Source of the DNA: Piezodorus guildinii
Lineage: Eukaryota; Arthropoda; Insecta; Hemiptera; Pentatomidae
Length of the DNA stretch: 64,000 nt
NCBI GenBank assembly: GCA_023052935.1
Contig: CM041295.1
Location: 106,084,711-106,148,710 of the forward strand
Direction of reading: 5' to 3'
Part shown: positions 12,501 to 24,500 of the stretch, piece after piece
Layout of the letters: each line of letters opens with the position of its first letter
Numbering within the stretch: position 1 is the first letter of the stretch
Position numbers and translations under genes: made by a program
Notes under the pieces: model-generated
What the model was told of the DNA's origin: nothing
Database searches by the model: none
The model's input: the letters and a program-made list of their open reading frames with translations, nothing else

Positions 12501-15500
12501 GTGTAGAATGCGGTTCTGATCATGAATTAGTAATTGCGAAACTTCGGCAAAAACTAAATACGAAAAAGAGAACACCGGCCTATATTCATCCCGAGAATTT
12601 TGATTTAGTTAAATTGAGCAATTCCGAAATTAGAAAACAATTCGCGATAGAAGTAAAAAATAGGTTCGAAGCTTTGGAATCCTTAGATGACGAACATGAA
12701 GATATAAACAAACTATGGGAAGGGATCAGGGATAATATTAAAGAGGTCGGTAATTTGTGTCTTGGGAAAATCGAAAATAAAAAGAACAAACACTGGTTCG
12801 ACAAGGATTGTCAAAATATGTGTGAAAAAAGAAAAACCGCTAAATTAAATTTGTTAAATAATCCAAGTGATAATAACGTGGCTTACTTTCGAGTAGTAAA
12901 AAAAGAGACTTCAAAATTCTTAAAAAATAAGAAAAGAGAGTACCTTAAAGGCAAAATAATAGAAATAGAAAAACACAGAAGCGAAAATGACGTAAGAGAG
13001 ATGTACAAAGGTACAAACAAAACGCGTAAAAGATTTGAACCCCTATTGAATGCGGTTAAAGATACAAATAACAATATAATTGCGGATCCGACTGAGATAT
13101 TAAATAAATTTAAACAACACTTTGACGGCATATTAAATACGGAAAATAATAATCAATTTCCTCTCTCTGAATATCAGAGCGCTGAACCATGGATAAACGC
13201 ACCGAGTAAAGAGGAAGTCGAAATGGCGATAGGAAAATTAAAACGTTATAAAGCTGCAGGAAATGATAATATCACAAGTGAATTAATCAAGGCGTGTGGA
13301 GAAGCGGGCGTTTCCAAATTACATGTTTTAGTTAAAAAGATCTGGGAAAATGAAAAAATGCCCAAAGAATGGAAAGAATCAACACTTATTCCGATTCACA
13401 AAAAAGGACCGAGGTCGGATTGTAACAACTATCGTGGGATCTCTCTTCTCCCAGTATGCTATAAAATATTCTCATCAATACTAACTAGTCGAATCACGGA
13501 ATACGCTGAGGAAATTATCGGAGATTACCAATGTGGTTTTAGGCGGAATCGCTCGACTAGTGCTCAAATATTTTCCTTGCGTCAAATATTAGAGAAAAAA
13601 TTGGAATACAATGGTGTAGTCCATCAACTTTATATCGATTTTTAAAAGGCTTATGATTCAATAGACCGTCAGAAGCTATATAAAATCATGATTGAACATG
13701 GAATTCCTAGGAAGTTAGTAAACCTAGTAGAGATGTGTTTGTCGGAAACATACCATAAAGTTAGAATCGGTCATAATTACTCTGAGAGATTTGAGGTGCG
13801 ATCGGGTTTGAAACAGGGTGACTCCTTTTCACCCGTGTTATTTAATATAGCTTTAGAATATGTCATAGAAAAGGTGATGTGTACCGAGAAAGGTTTAAAT
13901 ATGGGTGACAAGATTCCGGTTTTGGGGTATGCCAATGATTTAGTACTGCTAGGTGAAGACACGGAAACCATACAACTAAATACAAGTGTGTTAATAAAAA
14001 CCGGTAAAGAAATAGGACTTGAATTAAATACTGATAAGACAAAATATATGATTAGTAACCGAAACGGTGGCGATCTTGGTGATATTGATGTATCAGGGCA
14101 TACTTTTGAACACGTAGAGAAATTCAAGTATTTGGGCTAAATGATAACAAGAAAAAATGAAATCCAGGAAGAAATAAAGTCCCGGTTAAAGGTGGGAAAT
14201 ACGTGTTATTATTCAGTTGCTAAGTTGCTTAGTTCGGGCTTCTATCTAAAAACTTAAAGGTTAGAATTTATAAAACCATTATTCATCCGACTGTTCTTTA
14301 CGGATGTGAAACGTGGCCGCATACTTTGAAGGATGAACAACGGCTTAAGGTTTTCGAAAATAAGGTACTGCGTAAAATATTTGGTCCGAAGAGAGATGAG
14401 GTCACTGGGGAGTTTAGAAGGTTGCACAACGCGGAATTGCGGAACTTGTATCCTGTGAATATAATTGAGTTGATAGCATCGCGGAGACTCAAATGGGCAA
14501 GGAAAGTTGTTGGGCTCGATGAGGGACGGATTCCGAGAAAGTTGGTATTCGCTGATCCAACTGGTAGGGGTCCCAAAGGCAGGCCGAAGCGTCAATGGGA
14601 GGATTGCGTGAAGGCTGGTCTCGGGGGCTTGGGTTTGAACGGTGAACATTGGACGAGTCTGTGTAGGCGGAATTTGGTGGTATCGGCATCGAACCTTCGG
14701 GTTTGCTAAGCCTATTATTATTATTATTATGTAGTGTTATAGTAATAATAGTCATAGAAAATTATTTAATAATTTATATCCAGACGTTAATCATGCTCAA
14801 TAAAGGAATATAAACCGTTAGGGTTTACATTTATAATTGGAAAAATCATATAAACAATTAACTAATAAAAACAGAGAAAGAGTGAGATAGAGAAAAACTA
14901 TAGCAATAAAATTTGGTCAACAATTCAATCATTAAAAATAATTATTTACATCTTATACTGAAAAAAATATAAATTTATATTGTCATATGGTCCATAAAAA
15001 TAAATAAATACCTTAAAGTTATTCATCTATTCTTATAATTTTATTAAAAAATATATATAAAATGCCAAAAACCTCAAAAGGATTACATGGTTATCCCAAG
15101 AAGTAACCAGTAACATGTCTAAATATATCTTATATCTTATTTCTAAATATAAAAGTGATTGATCAATAATTTCTCATTTAAATTATTCAAGTTGTCACAG
15201 CCTTTAAGCTTCTTGATCATTTTATCCCACATCAGACGAAAATAAATCTATAAAAACAACTAAAGGTATCCATTAAAACATACTGATATGAGAAATTAAT
15301 TATAACATACACAAGATTATACTTGCTTACTTACATAGCAAATCCTTTTAAATGACTGTTTTCCCTTTAGGTAGTGACCAAATGTCATTGATAACTGAGC
15401 AAAAGATCTTTGTATCATTTGAGCAGTGACTAGAAATGACATTAAGTTTCCAGAAGAGAAGTCTCCAACAATAATAAACTGACTTCCAATATAGAGTGTT

Positions 15501-18500
15501 CCAAGTATCAAACCATTCAGAAATAAATTACTTCCAGCCTAGAAAAAAAAAAAAAATTTTTTTACCTACTAAAATATTAAAAGAAAGCATCAATTGAATA
15601 ATTAAAAAATATTAAGAACTACTAAAGGTTTTAATGAATGTCATAATGCAAATTATGAAATGTTTTTAAAGAAATTAGCTGTGGACGATAGACAGGGTTG
15701 CATTAGATGGGAAGAGACTTCTAGGGACCTTAACTAATTAGAGAACAGCTGCACAAAGCAGAGGTAAAGAGTGGAAACTTATTAAGGAAATCAAGAACCA
15801 CCACAAGTTTTAATGCCCCATAAGTGAGAAAGTAAGGGATGAAATCAAGACAATAATTATGATATAAATCTATATTAAAATTACATATGGTCATATAATA
15901 ATAATATTAAAACTAAAAAAACAAGTATTCACCAACTCTTAAACTTTCAGAATTAATATGCTAGTAGCATGACAACTATATATGATAATCTACAGATATA
16001 TTATCATAATATTCAATATACCTGCAAAAAAGCTATCCCATGTCCAAGCAATGCATTCAGTCTAGATGATTCTTTGGTTTCACAGTCAAATCTTTCACAT
16101 TCTAAAGATTCATTTCCGAAAGCCCGTACAGTCCGTATATTACTTAAAGTCTCTTCACATAATGTGAATACTTTCACTGACTGAAAAATCAATACTAGAT
16201 AATTACTAAAATAATATTAATGATGAATAATTAAACAATATATCTATACATCTTTAGTTGACACAAAGTAGACATTTCTTTGGAAACCCTCAAAAAGTTC
16301 ATCACAAATGATCTATCAGAAGAAACAAATCGAAAAAAGACTATAGGTATATTTTTTTAGTTGGTAAATTTCACTTCAAAGTTCATTAATTGAACATTTG
16401 TATTCTTGACCACCACCCTGACCATTTTCTTATGGTCAACTATTCAAATATAATAAATTAACTCGCAAATCCTGTTATGTTTTCAAAACTACATTCTAAT
16501 AAAAAATAAATTCAGTCTGGTATCCGTATATATAAAATAATTGTGTTTCTTCCTTTTAAAAACAAATAAATATAAGGGCACGTTTATACTGCACACATTT
16601 TGGTAGCTGAAGAGGTAAGCGTGTTCCTAGGAATATAATGAAATAGTGTTTTACAATGACACGCAATTATAGGAATTCTAGGAACTCACCACTCCAGCCA
16701 TTAAAATGTGTGCAGTATATACTACTAATAATTTTAATTTCAATTGTTAAAAATACTAACTTTTTTGGTTTTTCAATGCTGAAAGATAGACTCAACATTC
16801 ATTGATGTTTCTAAATCAAAGTCCAAACTTAGTGATGCAGACAGCACGAGTCAGTAACTGTGGATCATACTAAAATAGAGTGGACACCAGCTAGTAAAGC
16901 ACTTGTAATTAACTTGAAGTACAGGAAAGCAAACAACTCACCCTTGGTATTCGGGCTAGATAAAAAAGGGTTTCACACTGCTGCTCATCTGCTGAGAGAA
17001 TGTGTGTGTGTGAGTTGTATGATTTTTCAATTCAGTCTTAATAATTAATTAAGATCTTTTAATAAGGAATAGACAATATCCCAGAAGTTGAAAATAATTG
17101 ATATTCAATGAGATAAAAACCTCAAAATAATAAATGATTCCTGATATTTAACCACATAGTTTGACTCAAGAATGTTGAACTGGGTTGCCTTAAGTTACTC
17201 TGATGATTTGAAGCAGATAACCCATTGCTTCCATTTACATGGTGCAACAGTGGGAGACGACAACCATGTACTTCATGTGTCACACTGCCAGCCTCACTAA
17301 TTCTCAGAGCGTTTTAAACACCAAATCCCCTCATAGGTTATAGGGTTACTACACATCTGAAGAAAACTCTAAATTATTGATGTTTAAAATTTTTATTTTA
17401 TTTAAATTAATTTTTAATATTGCATAAACAAAAAAATTAAAACCTGTTTTTGTGCAGCACTAGATAGTTTTCTAAGTAGAGCACCAAATAGTGTCCCAAG
17501 AACCACAATAGGAGGTACAACAGTAACAACTGTCAATGTCATACCTGGGGATATCTTAATCAATGAAATAATACTTCCACATATCTGAAAAAGGGTTGAA
17601 TATCAATTATAACAAAATTATAAATAGTTGGTAATTAGTATGATACTATCTTTTTGTTTTACCTGGAAAATATTTTTAACACCTTGAGAAACACACTGTT
17701 TAAAAGAACTTTTAAATTCTTGAACATCAGTAAACATGCTAAAAATAATTGTAAATGCTGCATAAAATATGATAGTTCACTTAGACAATAAAATAAAAAG
17801 AGTCATTCCATTTGAAAACATCCAGACTGACATTTTTATTTATTTTTTTAACAATTATTACATAATATTTGTTCAATTCAAAACTACAGGTAAAAGATTT
17901 TTTAGGATCAAACTTTTTGCTTTGCAGCCATTTTATTTTAGCTTTTCAGTGAAAACGGTTTACAGGTAAATGCCTTCAACAATGATAATTTTTGATATAT
18001 CAAAACAAAAGAAAACTACACATATAATTGGGACGTGCTTTACATTTCTTAAACTCACAACACTTCTCTAAGGATGGTTAAAAAAAATCACAAAAAACAA
18101 GGCTTTTAGCAATAAAAAAGTGTACATTTTTTTTTATCGTCTCAGGTGAGATTACATCTAAGCAGAATGAAAATCCCTTCCAGCTTGAATCAGAAATATC
18201 TCTCCTGAAATATGTCTTCTTTCTCATTCTAACCTTCTTCTGTCAAAAGCCTCCAGGATTGCGACTCTCCAAGTCTTTCTTTGTCTTCTCCTAGGCCTCT
18301 CTACTTTAACCTTTATTTCCCATATGACTCTTTGACCTGTTTTTTGCCATTCTAGGAACATGGCCAAAACATCTAAGCTGAGGTTCTTTAATAATGTCCT
18401 AAAATCTTCGAAGCTAATCTTATTGATGTATTATGCACTCCATCTCCCCTATTCTTCCCTTTCACTCTTCTTATATATCACTTCTTCTTCTTCTTCTTCC

Positions 18501-21500
18501 AGTGGCGCGACAGGCCGTGTAATCTCCTGAGAGATTACACTCATGTTTCTCGATGTATTTTATAACGTGGGTCATCACTCCCTACGCCTAATTTTATGAG
18601 TGGCTACCATTTGGCTGACGGGTCTCACGTACCTGGGGAGGTGAGTGAATCCCCATTTAATTAATGCTTGACAAAGTCCCTCTGGGACTGGGATTCGAAC
18701 TCACCACCTTTAGCATGAGAAACTAGCGCGCTAGCCACTCAGCCACGGACTCCCCCCTCTTATATGCCACATTTAATGTAAAACTGTATAAACAAAAATA
18801 CTAACCTTTCATTATTTTGTTAAAAAGTTTTTATCATTTTCCTACTTGATGTGAATTTCTTTGCCCGACAACATTTTTATTTATTTTTTTAATGATTGAA
18901 TAATAATTGACTGTAGGTAGGATATAAGGAGAAGTTGGTTGGAGGTGCAGTCATAGAAATACTTAAAATTAAGTTCACATAATTGAGTAGGTAAACTGAG
19001 TTCACTTAACTTGAGTGTTTCTATGACTGCAACCCCAACCAACTCTTCCTATTTTATTTTTTATATGAATTTTCTAACATTGCCGAAAATATTTTTCTCA
19101 AAATATTTAAAGCAGAACACATCAAATGGGACTGAGTGAAAAATTATGAAACTAGCAAAGTTTATACTTTTATCTAATAGAAACATGTGACACAAATTTG
19201 TTAAAGAATTATAATGAAACAAACATCAAAGGAGAGTCTATTTTCCTTAATTCACTTTTACAGCCCTAAAAGTCTCGGTTCAATTAGGTTTTATGAATTT
19301 TTTAACCACTTTCCTCATTACTTTATGACCTGCTGAGTGGAAAAAATGTAGACTATATTTTAATCACAATTTTAGGTTTTGTTTTGAAATCTGTAAGATT
19401 GCCAGTATTGAAGCATTTTCTCTAAATTAGTTTTAAGCTGCTGTAGAGGTAACTTAAAATGTCTACAAAACAAAATCTATGAGCCTGAAAAATGTTACAA
19501 TTGTAGTTTTTAATTTATCAGATGATAAATAATTGATAAAAAAAATATCAAGCTACAAAATAATTAATTAAAACTTAGTGATTTCAAATGGATTGACGCA
19601 TAAATAAAACAAAGATACAAGTAACATAGATATATAAAAATTAGAAAGTTTCACAAAGAAAATTACTCTGTTTCTTTTGTTTTATTTTATTATTTTTTTG
19701 AACTGGCATAGGGATTGCACCGCGACCAAGTCGGTCTATTGTGCGCCATAGAGTCAAAAAGTGGTAATAAAATTCTTTTATTTAATTACAACCATGATTT
19801 CTTTCTATTATTCATTTGATGGCACTAGAACAATTTGAAAACAAAAGAGATGAGGAAATACATTATGAAATTACATGGATGATATTTCTATTCACTAGAC
19901 CACGCTGCTCCCTGATCATCCAAAAAATTTACAAAACTACAAAAGCTTTCCTTAGAACGAAACCGGATATAATAATCACAAAAACAAAAAAAACTAATCA
20001 AACAGTAGCCCTAAATAAAAAATTATACTAACAACACCAACATAATATTAAAAGATACAGACACATATAAAAAAATTGGTTCAAATCCAATCCACAAATT
20101 GATGACAGATACCAATCTAGCTCTAAGTACAAAAAAGTAAATAATAACTAAAATACATAGATATTAAAAAAAGGAACCAGAAACTTATCATGAATTCCCC
20201 AACATCCTCTAAATTATAATCAGTTATAAAAAACCACAAACCAGGAAACCCAGTCAGACCTACTTTAACATTCATTAATTCCCCTACCTATGAACTCTCT
20301 AATTATTTAGCTAATATTTTAAAGTATCTGTCAACTAGTAAATATTATATCAAAGATTTGTTTAAACCCAAAGATAAAATAACCCTAATTCATATACCTA
20401 AAGTTATAAAATCATTTCATTGGACCCCTCTTCCGTATTCACAATCATTTATATTTTGAAAATAAAAAAGATAATAGAAAAAAAGTGGCACAAAACAAAA
20501 ACACATACGAATATCCCTAAAAACCAATTCCTCAAACTCCTCACCCTCTGTACAGATAGAGGATATTTTAAAATAAATGAAAACTTTTTTATTTAGAAGT
20601 TTGGCTACCCTATGGGATCCCCTATTGTTCCAATTTTAGCAGATATTTAGCTTCAAGAACTACTAGATACAGTTATCCCCAAACTTATGTTCAATATTCC
20701 GTTCTTTCTATGGTAGATTGTGAAATTAATAATAGTATACCATTTTTAGATGTACTATTGATTCAAAAACCTAACAGGGAAATAGATACCAACTATAACC
20801 TATTCAATCTGGAAGACACATCCACTACACAAGCCTATACCCCTATCGATACAAAATTAACATAGCAAATAATCAAAGTAACCGTGCGAGAAAATTAACG
20901 CCTCCAATACACCAAAAAAACTGTATACAAACTAGTTAACCTCCTTTTAAAAATGGCTACCCACATAAACTTATTTGCTATCTACTCAAGCAGATACTAC
21001 TGTCCCTAAAACAACCACACAATGAGAATATCACAAAAAGAATTTGCACTATTCCATAAAACCAAAACTTTCTAAAATACCCAATATGAATAAAAATGAT
21101 AGTGATTCGAATATGCTATTACATTAAAAAATAAAACTACTTTATCCATACTATTCACTAAAACTAAAGACATAGACAAATTAAAATTAAAATCAAATGT
21201 TGTATATGAAATTCCTAGCAAAGATAAATGCGAAGAATTTTATTTTGGAACATCAGAACAATATTTAAAAAGGAGAGTAAACCAACACAAATACAGCTGT
21301 ACTTCAATGACAAAAAACCCTAATAAACCAGATCAAGCTGCCCTCACCACTCATTAATATTACATTATGAAAAAAACAGCTACAAAAGAAATATGAAAGA
21401 AATGGTTACCATTGAAAAATATAAAAATCGTGCCATAAAAAAGAAATCAGGTGTCCAAATTCTTAATTCATATGGAAATTTAATGAACAGATATTAACAA

Positions 21501-24500
21501 TACGTATCAATAACAATAATAATAATGTCAGAAAATAAGTAAAAAAACAAACAATAAGAAAAAAAAAAAACTATTCTTGGACCACGGCAATTTGGAAAAT
21601 GGCTTCCCATATCTCTCTGAGCCATTCATAGCATCTTTTTTTCAGTGTTCTGTCAAAGTTTGTATCCACACAGGTCTATATTCGACACTATATTGTCTCA
21701 AATTTTAAGTAAATTTGTAGTAATTTCTTTCATAATGTTAAATAATGTGAATTCCAATTAAGATGTCAATTTAACTACTATATATCCATAAATTGTAAAT
21801 TCACTGCATTATTAAATTTATTTTTAAAAATGTTCTCACTGTAAAATATCATCAACTAATTATTGTCTACAAATTTTAATATTCTATTGCTGTTTTTTTC
21901 ACTGTTAGGGAATGAATATGAGAACATTAAATTCTCAAAACGTAGCCTAAAAACAATTGCTTATTTATTGACTAAACCTCAAGACCCATAGAAAACTTAA
22001 ATTATAAACAGTCAAGAACACATATACATATATTTCACTAAAATATACTCGTATACCTAGTCCGGCCATAAATATTGTTACAAGGAACTATTTACATATT
22101 TCATCAGAAAAATTAACTTTATCAAAAACATTATTAGAAAATAAAACGTATATCTATAGAGAATAAAACAAAATAGAAATTACTCAAAATGCCCCCTTTT
22201 GCCTTGACATAGGGCACTTAATTTCTGTGACAAGCCATTAATAGCAGCACGCAACACATATAGAAAAGCGCTAAACTGCTCAGACCAGAGAATGTTTGAG
22301 GCTTTCCAAGTTATGGTGTGCTCTTTGAACGCTAAAATATTCTTTTGCAGCCACTGCTGAGTTGACCTGGCCTTGCGAGCTGGAGGGGAATCCTGCTGGA
22401 AAACCTAATGACTTACAGCAAACAGAGTATAATTTAGAGGCTTGACAACAGGTTCCAAAATATCGTCCTGATAGATTTGACCGTTTTTCATAAAAATGAA
22501 GCTTTTTGGTGCCATCATAGCAAACTCCTCAATAACCATCACTGAGAAAGAGTAAAGATATATTTCCACTCTTCTAATGACTTCCTGGGCTTCTGTATAG
22601 CTGCTTGCATACACACGATCATTTTGGCGATTAAATTTTCCTTGAAATCTTTCAATTCAATCTAATTTGTTCAAGGGAAGTGGTTAGCCTTTGTCTTGTC
22701 ATTCTTTGAAATGCATCCATCCTAAAGTCACTTTTTATTATGTGTGACAGTGATCTGACAGAGATTCCCATTTCACGAGACATGATTTGTTGTTTTCGAA
22801 TGGAATTTCTTTTGAATAGCTACTGCTCTAACTGGATTTGCCGTTCTTACAGTGCATAGATGACCCTGTCGAGGTTTGTCACATACAGATAGGGTCTCAT
22901 TATATCCATTTATATTGTGGTACGCGAACATACAGCTGATACCCAAGTATTGAAAATCTCTAATCTACATTTTTCAACTTTGTTTAATGCAACCACAGCT
23001 ATTCGGTTTTCTTTGTCACTCCATTCCATGTTAACTGAGCAAGATAAAAATACAAACTAATTAGGATTATCCCCTCCCTTACATATAAAGATAATAATCT
23101 GATAGAGATGAAGATTATCTAAATAATACCCAAGGATTTAAACAAAGTTCAACTTTTGTAATAGTATTTATGGCAGAACTAGGTATAGCCATATTTTGAT
23201 ACAGCATATTTATCTTGAAAAACTGTTATTTTTCTTAATTTTTGTATAAGCACTATAAATGAGAAAAAATATGTGTTACCTTGAGTCACAGATATCAAGA
23301 CTTATCATCAAGAGAAATTTTTCGGTCAGAATAACATTTATAATATTGCATTTAATGATTCTTTTATAAGGAAAAAACTCTAAAAACAGTATTAAAAAAT
23401 TTGTTTGAAGAAAAAATAATATAGCTCTACAGAATGCTGACAAACCAATTAATAGGTCATTTTTATCAAATCTACACTGACATCCTCAATCTTTTTTACA
23501 GTGTTGATATTTTTAAAAGTATGAAACAACTCATTTCGTTTTGTTAAACATTTCATTACTTTTGAAAATATTTCAAATGCAAACAAAACTGTTTGGTCCT
23601 TACAAGAATAGGAGATGACCAGGCTGTCAAGCATGTAACAAGAGTGCTCCAGAGAGTTTTAAGTAGCGCCCTAAGGATGATTGTAGGGGAAAATCAGTCA
23701 GGACAGGGGTTCTCAAAAATTTTTTCCAGGTACATCCTGAAATAATAAAACAAATGCACGACACCCTATTATTATTGATTGTATTCTAGGTGAAAAAATA
23801 GATCGTAGAAGAATAAATAACTTAGATAAAATAGAGTCCCAAGGATATCACTGGAAATCAGCCTGGACAGTGCTTCTGTAACTTTATTTTACTGGGAGCA
23901 CCCTAATATTATTTTTAAAAAATCTTGGCACATTATTATTATTTATTTATTTTTTAATGCTATAATAAATCATAGAATATGATATGGCATGGATAAAATA
24001 GGGCCCCAAGGAAACAAGTGAAAATTGATTGGGACAGTGTTGCTCAAACTTTATACTCTGCCATCATCCTAAATTAACAAAACAAAATTTACATTAAATT
24101 AAATGGCACATTGTGTTTCCGAAAACACTTTTTTAGGACAAAAACCTGCCTTCGTCTGTTTTTTTTTATTAAGGGGACAACCACCAGGGTCATGTTCGCC
24201 TTTGCATCGTTAGACACAGGTTAGATGATTATAGGAGTAGAGGGAGAGTATAGTTTAGATCTGGGAGTAAAGAGGGTGTGACTTTAGGAAGCGAATGATG
24301 TTTGTTATATGGGGAGAGGAATCAGAAGGAAGAAGAGACAGATCGGTGGGGATATTGAAAAGAATACGTGAAGCGGTATATTGTCAGCATTCTGTGAGAA
24401 TGTGGAGTATTGAGAGAGGAACCTGACATGATTGACAGAGAGGCAGAGATGCACGGGCCATGAGATAACCGTGGGTCAACCGAGAGTGTCCTATACGAAG

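Larger units (their letters stand above)
9797..14709 (+). pseudogene. RTE ORF (endonuclease + reverse transcriptase), disabled
   Basis: The reading begins around 9797 with the endonuclease: [20 protein letters not shown], then an in-frame stop after VALQ (about 10063), and [12 protein letters not shown] just before the nested insertion. It resumes at 12276: [30 protein letters not shown], then [40 protein letters not shown], a frameshift after QLYIDF (13645), [17 protein letters not shown], a YAND box in place of YADD, another stop after KYLG (14140) and a C-terminus ending [12 protein letters not shown]. The several stops, frameshift and altered catalytic box make it inactive. Confidence 0.85.
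9630..14727 (+). mobile_element. Near full-length RTE-type LINE, interrupted by a second RTE
   Basis: It is bounded by the 13-bp direct repeat tatgtagtgttat at 9617-9629 and 14728-14740. It has a GC-rich 5' leader (9630-9796), one ORF region, and a short ATT-repeat tail after the stop at about 14709, as is typical of RTE elements. Removing the nested insertion at 10416-12275 leaves about 3.24 kb, the expected RTE size. Confidence 0.9.
17800..19597. mobile_element. TIR repeat, copy II, with nested SINE and foldback
   Basis: Left end agtcattccatttgaaaac and right end gtgatttcaaatggattgac match the ends of copy I (4500-5391). Shared internal phrases include cctaaaagtctc, ttttttaaccactt and gggactgagtgaaaaat (inverted in copy I). 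Copy II is longer because a LINE scrap, a SINE and a foldback repeat lie inside it. Confidence 0.6.

Noticed and set aside
18489..18765. Functional tRNA gene
   Set aside because: A and B boxes are present, but the tRNA-like part does not fold into a full cloverleaf and is followed by a non-tRNA body and a GAA tail, so it is a SINE.
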